Assembly: GCA_002900995.3 (NCBI GenBank)
Contig: PJEW03000015.1
Span: forward strand, 62,001 to 126,000
Reading direction: 5' to 3'
Length of the DNA stretch: 64,000 nucleotides
From: Ganoderma boninense
Lineage: Eukaryota; Basidiomycota; Agaricomycetes; Polyporales; Polyporaceae
Made by a program: the position numbers and the translations under genes. Below are positions 42,539 through 54,901 of this stretch, piece by piece (within the stretch, counting starts at the first letter, position 1; every line of letters begins with the position of its first letter). The notes beneath the pieces were generated by a model, which ran no database searches, was not told the origin of the DNA, and saw only the letters and a list, made by a program, of their open reading frames with translations.

Positions 42539-45500
42539 GAGAAACGGTGATGGGGAAGAGAAGGGGCAGGGGACATGAGGTCGAACGCCGGACGAACAAC
42601 GATGCACCCACGTTCGGCCACAAGGGCTAAGGGTACAGGCACTCGCTACCTACGTATATCCTTGGCATGATGGCCGTCGTGCAGGTGAAACACGCAGATA
42701 AGAATGAATACGGTTGTATTCCCACAGGAAGACGAGGTCATGTTGACCGCGTGTACTTATATGTACCATCTGACGGGTATTGTTCAGGGTTGGGGTAACG
42801 AACTGCCCTGGGTCATGACGGACATCCAATATGCAATGCAACAGTGTACGATTTCATTCAAGGACTTGTATAGTTGCGGGAGACCGGAGAAATGACTACG
42901 GCAATTACGGTCGATGTGCGATGCCGACGTTTTGTCCGTAACCAGTGGTACTCATAGGTGAGGTAGACACACGGTGATCTGTAGTATTAGCCGGGTAACG
43001 ACTAGTGAGAACCTTACTGGCCAATTTCCAGACGTGCAGGGCACCGAACGGCCCTGAGACTTCGGTATGGGTACCTCCCGTTCAGACGGCCGTCACCATC
43101 AACACGCCCACCGGTCCTTACCTGCCCATCCCCTGCTTACTCTCGGCCTATACAACATGCTAAAGTCTCTCCTTCCCCCGTTCCACAAACCTAGTTGTCG
43201 TATGTACCGTCGCTGCTGCTGGTGCTCTCTCGTGTCTTCAAGTTGTCCCCCGTCCCTTGCAAGGATTTACGATGCCGGTCAACCAAATCTATCGATATCC
43301 CTCCGGCTGGGAGTCATCGTCGACGCACCGGCCTCCGTGTCTTCGCCGGCGGATGATTGCTCCCGAACGCATCAACGGTAGTAGGAGTGGGTGGCGGGCA
43401 GATTGACGAGTCTCTGTCGCACAGGGAGTCGTCCGTTTACGACTCCCGTTGGAGGATGGCAAGGGCTTATTGCGGTAGTCGGTAGGACAATTAATGAAAG
43501 GTTCGCATGATTCCCGACGCGATTCCGCTCAAGATCTAACAAGCTACGACTAGTGCCGCAAGACCTGAGGGGTTTCCATGTCCTCCACCGGATTCTCAGT
43601 GCGTCGCACTCCCTCTCCAAAATCTTCTGACCCAACTACCCTTCAGATCTGATGGTCGAGTGCAGGATAGATAGACAACCTTGGTCCTCGCCCACCAGTC
43701 ATACTCATGGTAAGGAAAGCAGACCTCCTATCGGCCGTCAGAAGTTGCTACTCCTTCAATGGACCAGAGGTTAGTGCAGTGTCTCGACGAAATGAAGGCC
43801 TCGAAGGAGGAATCACAGCGAGCATCTGAGAAAGAGTCAGGCGTCGGTTATGGGAGTCCAAGGTATGCTTTCTCTAGAGTAGGGCATGTCTAGACGAGAA
43901 AGCCCCTGTAGTGTGCAAGTGAGAGAAGCGAATACATCAGTGGGCAGCATACCTGGATGGCGGCGACAGACATGATTAACCCAGACACCTTCGGACTACG
44001 TTTGTAAAGCCGAATGCGTCTCAGTTCAACATCCGTCGGTCTTGTACGTCCATTTACGCAAATATTGCAATTTATCAGAGGTTGGACGCCCCGAGCACTC
44101 TACAGACGTAACTGTGTTGACAGACTGACGGCGAATGCCCCCTTGCGACGGCTGAAAGGCGTATTCCAGCCGGTAAGACGGCGGACTGCTCTTGCTCGCG
44201 TTTGACACCCGCCCTGAATAGTTATTTTTGGACCTCTGTGTCTGTCCATACACACGACGGTCCGTGACTTGGGATCGCGGGTCTTGCACATGTCCTGTGA
44301 CAGGGTCTGTCGTAAGTAGCGGCAGGGGCACGGCAGAAGGAGATACGCGCGCGGACGCCCCGCTCACCGCGCCCTCTCCGGATCTTTTGCCTTGTGGCCG
44401 GCCACATCGCATACAGTGGTACGACATGTGTTCTGTTCCTTGGTCCTCATAGCCTACCGCACAGACGCAAAAGTCCGGCCATCTATTCGTACCGAGGTTG
44501 CATAGCGCAGTGGGGACGCCTGTGGATTTTCCACCATTAGTGCCGTAAATGCGGTAGAGAATCTGGGTTGCGCGACTCTACGCTAGTGTTCTCAGGAGAA
44601 GAGCCACGGTGGTCAGCCTGCATTGAGCCGCCAGGGGTGAGGCAAACGGGTGGACCTCGGCTGGGTCTCGACACCCGCTTCAACGGCGAAGAAGTCGGAG
44701 GAATGGACCGGACTGGAATTCCAGATTCCGACTAACGCGTCGCTAGGATATCACTGGCCCCTCACCTTCTGACCATGCAGCCGTCAATTCAAGCGGTGTG
44801 GATCATATCACTGGCTCCTCACCTTCTGATCATGCAGCCGTCAGTTCAAGCGGTGTGGATCTCGGCAGCCCCAACGAGGTGGTTCTCGGGGGAAAGGGGT
44901 TGATAGCGGCCTGTACTTCGTCGCGCCGCGTCCGTACGGGAGCACTTCTTTGGGGAATATTCTGGCGCATTCCATAGGCCAAGAGAGATGCGGGAACGTC
45001 GGCGTAGCAGCGAAGCGAAGCATCTGCACTTGCCGCCTCCCTATCCGATTTCATTGATTCAGGATACAGTTCGCGGGAACGTCTTGCTTACCTCAGTGTT
45101 CCCCAGTATGAGGGGTCACCCGGGCAATGGTTTGTGGAAGAAAACCAGCCGTGAGACTCTCACACACATTCTTAGTACGCGCGTCATGCGTAAAACAAAT
45201 CGGCAATGACCGGTGGACAAACATTCGTCATATTTGGGGCTATTTGTCCCAAGCCGCGCTTTGGGCGCCTTACCTCTAACCGAAGGTAGGATTTCGCCGA
45301 ACGGCATCGCTCGATTTCTTTTCAACGTCTCATGGATGCAAGTAACGACCCTGAATTTCTGGAATTGAATCACCAAAATAGCTCAGTGGGACGAGTATGG
45401 ACAACGGCATGTATTCGATCATCCCCTACCACTGTGGCAAAGGATGCGAAGTGACGCGGGCCGGCTAATCGGGTTTACCCCCGTTCTCTGTCCACAGCAG

Positions 45501-48500
45501 CTTGAAGTGATTTCCCCTCGGCCTTCAGTTTGTGTACTCGCTCATATTTCTGACCCATTTTTTCCGCAAGTTCAAGTTCGCTTCGGAGTTTCTCTGGAGC
45601 CCCGTCGCGTGTTCAACAATAGCGGAGCACCTTCGCCTCCACATCTTTTCATCTCTATGAAGCTCACCCCCGCCATGATATTCACGCGAGATAAGTTCTA
45701 GTGTCGCCATCCACCAAGCAACAGGACGCAGGTCCCAGGTGACTGTCGGGTGCCTGCTCGTCGGCAAAGGAGAAGGATGCAGGATATCTCTTGGAACATG
45801 ATGTTCAGGAATGTAAGCCCCATACATCGGTATAAGAGCCGGTGTATCTACACGACGATAGAGTACCCTCCGGAACCCTGCTGACGACAATATGTCGAAA
45901 GCGAAATGGCGCTCTAATGCCCACGAGACCACGGCACGACCCGACACCCTGGTCTCCTCCATCGCCAGCTGGGTAGCGGGCAATGAAGCTATTAAAATTT
46001 ACAGGGATACCGGTGGCCCCCCGCACTCTGGAACCACGGTGTACGGCTGTGGGAAAGCGGGTGCAAGGACCTACCGAGGAGACCACTCAAGCGCCCCCCC
46101 TCCTTCGCAAGTCTCCGTCACAGCCTTTCCCTTGCTTTCTGTCCGTCTGGGTGGAGAACATACCGGCCACTGCGTCTCACTTTCCGGTCCCGAAGGCTCA
46201 AATCGAGCTCCCCGACTCGACTGCATATAACATCATACCCTGCTCCCTTGTAGTCGACGCGAACGTCCAGCGGCGAGCTACTCCCATACTCTCCAAGCAT
46301 GCGCCTGCTGGCTCCCATGTACCACAGCTCTTCCGTGGACGAGAGGTATTTAATTCCGGCAGAATTTCAACCATGGCTGTTCAGAGAGCCCGTCGCTGTG
46401 AGTGCAATATTCAAGCTATCATTCACGACATGCAAGAGCATTGTACTCCTCCCCGTTAGTCGCGAACAACCTGCTGTCGACGCGCTCCGTCCTCCACTGC
46501 CGGCTGCGTAGTGCTTTATATGTGGGTTAGAATAATTCACCCTTGTCGCACAAAAACTGAATAACCGTTTCTGACTACAGGGCCGAGCCTGATGTTATCC
46601 GGGACTCGAACTTGAAGGACCGCTCAGGACGCGGCCCGACCCCAAGCGATGCGCTGACAGTGAAGTAGTCTTTTTCAAGGCGAGTCCCCAGTTTTTCTGC
46701 GCATCTTTCACTCGTTCATTTGTTGGCGATGATTCATCGCAGGCCCCTGTCCCTGACGTTGTCAATGGACATATATTCTGGCTTATTTTGGGACACCGTC
46801 AGGGCTGTTTCCGAGGTGGGAGTGTGATCTCTGTCGTCTGGGTAAGTCAATTCAGCCATTTAACTCTCCAAATTCCTGAAAGCTGAGATCGGATGCTCCC
46901 TGGCATCTCTTTGGGAAGGTCCCTGCGACGTATTGGCTCAAATGCGAGATCTCAAGGCGAGAACACGCAAACGTTGGGTTGCGAAGCTGTGGTTATTAGT
47001 ATGTAGGCAATTACCATATCACGATGAATACATTGCGATCGTCCGTTTCTGCATGTTTACGCTGGCCGCATGGAGGCTCAAGAGGCATGGCAGCTCCCTA
47101 CCTTGCATTTGAACAAAAGGACTCCACGGAACAATATGCTTGTGAATCCTGCGCCAGCATAGCGCTCCCGAAGGACGGTGGACAGGTGTCAGTTCACCTG
47201 CCACGGTTGTGAGCTGAGTTTTGCTCCTGGAGCGAGATGATGCGCATGTGCATTTTCGATCGCTCTGAGTACAGTACACGCGTACGCTCTGATTTCTTTG
47301 CATAGAAGCCTTCGATGTCCGTCTCCACTTATCTTCCAGACTGTTTCCGGGTCTTCGGTGAGCCCAGACGTGGACATCTCAAGGGACATGTAGCGGCGAA
47401 GAAGATCTCGTTGAGAGGGAAGCGGGGAAGTAGTGATATACAGATGGTTTATAGACACAGTCGGAGCGAGCTTGGAACAGATGTCGATAGTACATTTGCG
47501 ACAGTAATACTACTGGGTGACGCCTTCAAGTGGGCAGTCAGCTGCTGGGAGAGCAGGATGTGAAGAGGATGAACACACCGGATACAGTGGACGGGAGCTA
47601 GTGTTGCATACGTAGACAGTCGCATGCTGCTAGATAGCCATGTGGTAGAGTGTCGTAGCTGTGCGCTCACTTCTGCCACGTTCCGCTCTCTGGCCGCGGA
47701 TACTGCGTCTGTGCATCGGTAAACAAGCTTGACAAGTGCGTGTGAAGTGAGAAGATGCCCGTAGAGCTGGACCCAGAAGGGACATAGAATGCGAGAGGTG
47801 GGAGCGATATGGCAAAAAAATTGTAACATGGCGGGACGTACCGGATATCTGGCCCACATGCGTCCGAGTTTCCCAATATCCCCTGACAATCCATCAAATG
47901 GGGGAAGGTCATAACGGAAATCCCAGCTTTACGAGGCTGCTCAGGGCGTGGAGGAGCTGGGGCGGGGTAGTAATGGACGTGAGTGAGCGTATTTACCGGA
48001 TCCCGCCCATTCGCGGAGTGCGCTGGCTTTGATGGTAATGAGTAGATGTGTGAAGGAGAGCTCGGGATAGGGAGCCGATGGCTGGTATGGTGGTGTGGAT
48101 GTAGCGCGTGTCGCTGCGAGAGAGCACAGAATGGTGTCGTCGTGGCGCGGGAGAATGTTCCCAGTGCTGCAGGAAGAGCTGAAAGATATCGCACACTAGA
48201 CCATGTACAGGGCTCTGGCCTCACAAAGAAGCTCGAGAGACCATCTGAAAAGGTAATATGATCGTTTAGAAAGCCTTCAATCCTCATTAAATGCCCGCGG
48301 GGATGACACCGACCTCAGCCGGGAAGCGAGCTTGAGTCAATAGGCACTCCGGCGAGTCATCCTTGGGACGGCTGCCAGTGATCGCAATCATTTGTTCATT
48401 TTCAGGAGTGGAGGAGATGCTGTCGGCCCACAGGAACTATGGGAGATGATGAGGGTTAGAGGGGACGGACTAAGGCGCTTATGTCGCCGCGGAATCAGGA

Positions 48501-49380
48501 AGGTCGATTGAAGCTTCGGCAGCGCACAGGAGGACCTTCGAGCCAAAAATACCGGACGACCGCGACACGTCAGAGGATGAAGATCCCATTTTCGATCAGG
48601 ATGAATGTATCGTTGACGTTTAAACGTCTCCGGATGGCGGGGAAATTCGCCTCACTTGTCTCTCGCCGTTCCAGCTCAGCTGCCGTAGCTTTCTTTCGAG
48701 TCACGTTCACGTATTAGCTCTTGAGCTGGCTGTGGCCAGCAGAACCGCGTCCACTGCAGAGCGATGAACGGGCGGTGAAGAATGGATTTCGTGAGAATAA
48801 GCTGCAGGGTTCGTCGACCGTGAGAACTAACCCGGGCAAGTGTTTTCGGCGGAGGGGGGTGCGTCCCTGTGCTCACCCGGCCATCCTTCCTCGCTCCCTA
48901 CTCCAGATATACTCGTTCATTACAGGTGCAATTCGACACGTTAATCTCAGTATTGTGTTTGCACTGGCCAGGGTGAGTCGTGCGTTATTGAAGGGAATGT
49001 ATTACCGCCACGGTTCCCATAATATTGACGCAGCACTCGGCGGGCGGGGCTTTGAAACTGTATCATGCCCTGTTTGGATGGTCTTTTGGATCCGCCACAG
49101 TGCGGCGATCTGCGCTGAGGGAATCGAACCTTAGTTCGATATGGCAATTTCACGCCGCGTGTACTAGAATTCAAAGAAAGGTGCGTGGTAGAACCTGCAC
49201 TTCTACGAGATGGGGGAGAGATCATCCAAGCCCGGCTTATCCGCCACAAGGTGCCTCGTCTTCTCCACTTAATTATCTGCACGCTCACATACCCTCTGGT
49301 ATACCCACTCAAGCCAGGCTTACTTCCCTTTCGCAGTCGTTTCCCTCGATTCTCCGCCCTCTCGATCAGTCCCTCATTCA
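42539..49380. other. Mostly unassigned; weak exon candidates
   Basis: No complete gene I can defend. Candidates: 45525-45983 (-), with HPTVTWDLRPV and LISREY; 47449-48200 (-), two exons that can be joined in phase to give GGIRWDFRYDLPPFDG followed by a Cys/Leu-rich segment; and 48425-48622 (+), where two overlapping frames both look coding (ELWEMMRVRGDGLRRLCRRG and PDDRDTSEDEDPIFDQDE). WDLR/WDFR-centred segments resemble the small fungal domain DUF6699, but only weakly. The rest shows short open frames only. Confidence 0.3.
44747..44860. repeat. 57-bp tandem duplication
   Basis: Two head-to-tail copies (44747-44803, 44804-44860) beginning ATATCACTGG. They differ at three positions, all transitions. 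Confidence 0.9.
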
Positions 49381-50616
49381 ATGTCTCCCATCTCAGCCCT
49401 CGTCGCCACCTTGCGGTCATTTTACAGCGCTATACAACCCGGCAACCGTGACGTTGCGAGCGACTTGTTCGAGGATGTACCGAACTTCCCGTCCCGTTCC
49501 TCTTCCTCTTCACTCGACCAACTTCCTCCACCTGCCCTGATCCTTGCCGACGACCGCGGACTCTCTTCTGGGCCTCTGTGCTCCTCGGTTCACCCGGGCC
49601 GCGACTATAAAACTTGCGACAAAGGGTTATCTTCTCCCCATCCATCGGACTCGGTCGTTCAGCCGAAACGCAATGGGCATCTCGCCGTTCTGCTTTCAAG
49701 GGATTTATGGAAGGTTCGTTTAGCTGAGCAACGATTACTATCTAAATCATAACGCCTACTTGGCTGAACACTGGCACTCGCCTACAGCCGGATTACGAGG
49801 CGCGTCATTGCGACACCTTCATTTGTCGCAAGAAATTCACTATCTGGGAGCGCAGACATGTGAGAGGGTTTCGTCCATCATGCAACCAGACGTTCAATAC
49901 TGATAGTAGAACTAATCCGGAAGCATTGTAGAAAGTGTGGTGGTGTCTTCTGCGGCGAGTGCTCAAGCAGAAGTACCCCCCTCCTTGATGCCTCCTGGCT
50001 CCCTTTCCTGCACCCTCCCAGGAACGCCCCTATCTGGGTGTACGACTCACCGATTTCTCCGGTGCTCGAATGCCGAGTATGCGACGAGTGCTGGTATCAA
50101 ATATACGGTGTCAAGGCGCCGCATCCTGCGTTGACGTCTAGTACGGCCAGCGCCTTAACACTTATCGGTGGGACGGAGGGAAGCCTGAACACCTCATGTC
50201 TGCCCTCCATCTCTCTTTCTTCAAGTTCCTGCGCGGGCTCAACAGCCTCTCTTGAGGTTCGCCGGACGAGATCACGAGCCCTCACATCTCGTGTTTCACA
50301 TCGCCAGATCTACGCACATCCTCGAATCTCTAATTCCTCGTCCCCTACAGCCAGCCCCATTCCGCATGGCGAGGACGTTCCGATCACGATCAACGGTGGA
50401 GACCTCGACTCATACCCGCTGAGACACGCCAGCAGGATCTGTAAACTGAGAGGGGGTGGACGCTGGGAGCCGAAACCTATTCCAGAATACGCTGCAAAAC
50501 GAATTCCGGGTTGCAAGATGGCGCACGAGCTTGAGCTCGAGCGCGAGGAGGAGGAGCGCCGCATCCGCCGCGCCAACCCTATCATCCGTGATGGAGGTGA
50601 TTACTTCGCCAGCTAA
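49381..50616 (+). CDS. FYVE zinc-finger protein
   Basis: Three exons, 49381-49713, 49788-49859 and 49924-50616, give 365 residues; all junctions are phase 0. The FYVE finger lies at about residues 112-180: PDYEARHCDTFICRKKFTIW, ERRH|HCRKCGG (the R-x-HHCR-x-CG signature spans intron 2), VFCGECSS, then RVCDEC. All eight metal-binding cysteines are present. Most FYVE domains bind phosphatidylinositol 3-phosphate on endosomal or vacuolar membranes (family knowledge). The C-terminal half is Ser-rich and low complexity and ends with a charged helix (AHELELEREEEERRIRRANP). The Met at 49381 follows a C/T-rich leader typical of fungal promoters. The insert between the second and third Cys pairs is longer than usual. 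The intron 2 acceptor is a weak GGAAG, chosen because it keeps the HHCR motif. Confidence 0.82.
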
Positions 50617-52315
50617 CAGGTATGTGGAACGCTCACTGAAACCTGATTAACAGATATTCAAGTTCGCTGCCCACGAGAGATGGAGCCTTCCTCTCCAGGG
50701 GGTCCCATCACACTTTCTACCTTCTGATATAGTAGCTGTATCCGTTAAGCATTCGGTGTGGACATTCGGAGATGGCATACTCCGAGTTCCTTGGAAGGGC
50801 GGGGCTGCTGCCCTATCGGTAGTGGCATGGATATCAACGAGTGTGTATGATTAGCCTGATAGGTGTGACCGGGTATATCCTTGGCTGGGAAACTAACATT
50901 ACGACTATCCTGTCATTATATGTCTCGGTCTCGTTTCGAGTGTGGTGTATCTACGACCGCTGCGGCCTCTAGGCTAATTGTGACGACGGAATCCCCATTA
51001 GCCGCCTTACATTACATAAACATAGATAAATGATTGTACGGCGGTAAGAGAGACCGGCACCTCTCTCACCTGCCCCGCTAGCGTACCCCATCGCCCTCAA
51101 TATAGTGTAGAAAATCGACGGCGCTTGGAGCGCGAGAGAATAGAGCGAGGGCGAAGGAATGCGATTCGCGTTTGGCCGTGCAAACGCGTGCCGGACAACG
51201 TAGATACACATGTGCTTATATACACGAATGAAAAGTCCATTATATGAAATATGTGGGGGCATGGTTATCCGACGGGAGGCAGGATGGAGGTAGCGGGATG
51301 GGGGCGGGCAGAGGCGGAGCAGGTGCATGCGCGAGCTCGCCTGACGCGTCGTACGGAAGATGCCGGAATCCAACACATCCCCTCGAGCGAGTGCAGGATA
51401 CAAGCAAAGCGGTGAGAAAGTAAACAAGTGGGAGGGGCATCAGCAAAAGTCGCACTTTGTGGTCATGAGCGATTACAGAATATGAAGGCAATGGCCTCCC
51501 GTCGCACAGATGGGTTATGATTGCACGCGATCAGAGAGCGTCTCCGCTACCTGGTGCGACAGCCGGTGGTCATTTCCGGCCAGACCCCGTTGGACGGCTG
51601 ATCGTAACAGACCTTTTATCATTTATGCTCTCGGGATGTCAAGGGTATAGCTATCAGGGCATTGTTCTGAGATTGAAGATAAGAGTTGAGAAACTGAAGC
51701 CAATCTATCAAAGGGGCATGAAACCTTCATCTGCGTACACGGTGCATTAGTAAAACCTGCACAGCTCTGAGAGCTCTGGATCAGACCCGTCCCAGACTTT
51801 TCAGATGGGATCCAGATATTTCAGGGCTGATTGGCACCCAGAGCTTCAAGACCCCCATTGAGAACATCGGGCGCTCCACTGACTTGACAGCGCTCCGGCC
51901 TCCTCCCTTCTCGCTCTGAGCTTTCCCGCCGAGTCTCGCTTCCATGGGCAACCAACGACCTTCTGCCAGAGCTTCCAATGGACTGGGCTCGACTGAAATG
52001 ATGCATCAAGACCGGCGTCTCTCTGGTAAGCCAGTACTTGTCAGTGCACCCGCGGTTGTGCCGCAGCTCTCCGTCCTCGTTCTCTCAGTCTGTTTTTGCT
52101 ATTTTTGCTATTATTCGGGCTCAGAGTATCTACGCATATCATGTAAGGTGTAATAAGATGAAATGCTGCAGGTTATTCAACTCTCGACCTGTGATCTCCA
52201 CGTTCTGAGTCCAGAGGTCTGGATGGTCTGGGACGGTGGCTGTCCAGTCCATCCAGATCTCCAGAGATTGTCAGTTTTACTGATGTGTCATGAAGCTCGT
52301 CCTCGTCGGGACCTG
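50617..52315. other. Intergenic with one retroelement remnant
   Basis: No gene seen. 51010-51110 matches the 22.85-22.93 kb LTR-like remnant (GGCGGTAAGAGAG, CACCTCTCTCACCTGCCCC, CCCTCAATATAG). 52190-52285 has TCTGGA/TCCAGA-rich inverted motifs like a degraded transposon end. Confidence 0.45.
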
Positions 52316-54350
52316 TCAACTGCTCCTCTGGGCCTGTTCCTCTGCCCCCGCCCTCTTCGGAGTCATGCAGTCTGGCTGACTCGGGGCCTGCATCTTCATC
52401 ATCATCCCCATCTTTGTCCTCATCCTCATGCCCCTCTTCTTCATGCCCCCCTCCGAGTCCCTATCTCCATCCTTGTCCTTGTCCTTACCATCGTCCTCAC
52501 CCTCTTCCTCACCCTCATCCTTGCCCTCATCCTCCTCATCCGTGTCCTCAACTTCATCCTCACCCTTGCCTTCAATCTCGCCTCCATCCTCATCCTCGAC
52601 CTGGTTCATGTCCTGTGTGTAGTTGCCCTGTCCATACCTCAAGGCGGGCTTCTTGTCAGCTGTATGCCTCTTTGCACATCCTGCATGCACACGGGATCTC
52701 TCGTGAGATATGCCTACACCACGATGGCCTACCCCGCCACTGAGGAACCACATGTACATATCTCGGTCCACCCACCTGTTATAAGTTAGCTATGGTTTCA
52801 CGGGGGAGATGAACTGTGGTCAAGCAACTCACATGCAAACATTGTATGCATGCCAGTCATTGTCAGTGGCATTGTCAACATGAAATACAAGTGGGAAAGG
52901 AGGCAGGAGATCCTCTGTGCACCCCGCTGAGAATGCGGGCATCAGGTAGGCAGCTCGAAGGATGTCTTTGGAGTCAATAAACCCAAACGGCGATGCATCA
53001 GGATCATCTTCGGTGACAAAGCGAACACGGGGAAGGCGACAGTCCTCAAATCCATGTGGGCGAGATAGGTCAAGCTCGAGCCAGCATACCCAGAGGAATT
53101 GGATAGGTTCCCACTTCCGAGTGGCATGCGAGGCACCTGGTCCATCATAACTGACGTTGGCGTGGAAAATGTCGAGAATGTGTGCATACCAGTAAGGGTG
53201 GAGGTCAGAGTTTGATTCGTCGGCAAGAAGCATGACATCGGGGTGGGTCCGTGGATTGATCAAGTCCTGGTCGTGACACATGTTGTAGGTGGTATAATTG
53301 ACATGGAGGACCTTGTGTCAATAAATCTGATCATCTAGGATGTTAAGGCCACAGTGCTGCTCGTGTGTGTACCCAGTTTCAGGAGGTGGCCCCAACATGC
53401 ATTGCAGAAGATGTCCATGCAACAGAGAAATGAACCCCTGTTATGGCAACTTTATGAGCCACACTTGCACTCGGAAAGAAGTATAAAAGTTACATACCTT
53501 TGTTGCTGGGTCTGTGCAATGTTCAGAAAGCCAGGTATAGAGCCTTATCAGTGAACATTGAGACTTGGAAACTTTGCAGTGTGTAGATGGCGGCATAGGG
53601 GGTAGGTCGTCATCCTGTCAGCGGTTTGCTGCATGCCAGACGCAGTGATCGAAGGCCTCAGCAGCCTCTCGCTTCGCATTCGCACAGTCCAATTTTGCTT
53701 CCCAGAGAGGTGTGAAGGACACGTCGCGCCGGCGGATGCTTTCGAGGAGAGCACACTTCCGTTGGCGGTGAGCAATTTGCATGGTGAACTGGACCTTGTT
53801 TGTTTGTGCATAGAAGCACTTGACATGGCAATGTTCAAGCTCGCCCTGTGGGTACAGATGCTTAGCAAATGTTCACAATGCTCCGGACACATATGTGCTC
53901 GAGACTTACCACCTGGGTTGTGTAGTTGTCCGATGGACCGGAGCGCTCAATATATTCCGGGTAGTCTCCAAGGCAGTGATACTTGTAGATGTTGATGACA
54001 TTTAATGTAACTGCTTGTGCGTCGCCATTGATGCTCTTGCCCCTTTCCTGGCATAAACGAGCCCCTACCTTGTTGAGAAGCTCACGTGTGGTATAGTGAA
54101 GGCAAGTTGTCATTGCAAATAGGCGGATAGCTTCATACATGTGAGATGTCACTGCGCAGAAGATATCGAGCATGATGGAAGTATGTAAATGCAACTTCAG
54201 GAGTGCGTGCCAGTTTGCCAATTCGAATAGCATATCAGCACATGTGGTATTGTCTACCAACAGGAGCAAGCCCTCGAATGCTGGCATAATGGTCTGGAGC
54301 AATGTGGCTGTCAATTACTCACATTCACCAGCATCTGACCATTGGGTGAA
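52316..54350 (-). pseudogene. Plavaka-type transposon protein, C-terminal part
   Basis: Minus-strand exons read FEGLLLLVDNTTCADMLFEL, ALLKLHLHTSIMLDIF, YKYHCLGDYPEYIERSGPSD, NYTTQVVSLEH (54314-53862). They continue at 53345-52833 with HKVLHVNYTTYN, DLINPRTHPDVMLLADESNS, HPYWYAHILDIFHANV and FGFIDSKDILRAAYLMPAF. The last exon (52775-52316) starts WVDRDMYMWFLSGGVGHRG and ends in an acidic low-complexity tail (52400-52620, TCATCC-type repeats). The YHxLGDY, NYTTYN and GGGVGH landmarks are those of Plavaka-type (CACTA-related) basidiomycete transposon proteins. The N-terminal two thirds are missing, cut near the hAT end. TGA at 53318-53320 lies before HKVL, where Arg is usual. Confidence 0.72.
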
Positions 54351-54371
54351 CTCATGACTAAGAAAGCCTCG

Positions 54372-54900
54372 TAATCTTGTAGGCTGTATCACGGGTGACC
54401 TGAGGGTTTTCAAAATCTCACCCGCACCCTTACCTGCAGTTTACCTGCACCTGTAACCCCAGGGTGACCGTGGGTAGGGTTTTTAGGCACCGGGTACGGG
54501 TGGGGCACAGGTAGGGGTCGATAGACGGGTTTGTACGGGTGAAATGGTATGTGCAGCCTTATTTTTCAGCCTCAAACATCTGGGACATGATAGCATACAT
54601 TGTATCACTAGTGAATAGCATGGGTGTACCCTCGGGTTGCGGCAAGCAACCCGTGATCGAACCCGCACAATACCCACACCCGTGGATGGCGGGTAGCACC
54701 GGGTGGCGGGTGGAAGCGCCAGGTGTTGGGGTCGGGTACGGGTGTCGCGGGTTCGGGTGTTTGGACGGGTCAATGCAGATGCGGAATGCAGGTAGATACA
54801 TCAGAGTAAATACACATGAGATATACGACAACGCGATGGCCCTGGTGAGCAGCTGCGGGGGCGGCGGCACTCATACACTAGTAGTACGGACTAGGAACTA
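54372..54900. repeat. hAT 3' non-coding end with CGGGT/ACCCG motifs
   Basis: Many CGGGT, ACGGGT and ACCCGC motifs from 54388 to 54775. Comparable motifs lie at 58755-58845 on the far side of the hAT gene. These are the usual subterminal motifs of fungal hAT elements. I could not fix exact ends or an 8-bp target duplication. Confidence 0.5.
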
Positions 54901-54901
54901 G

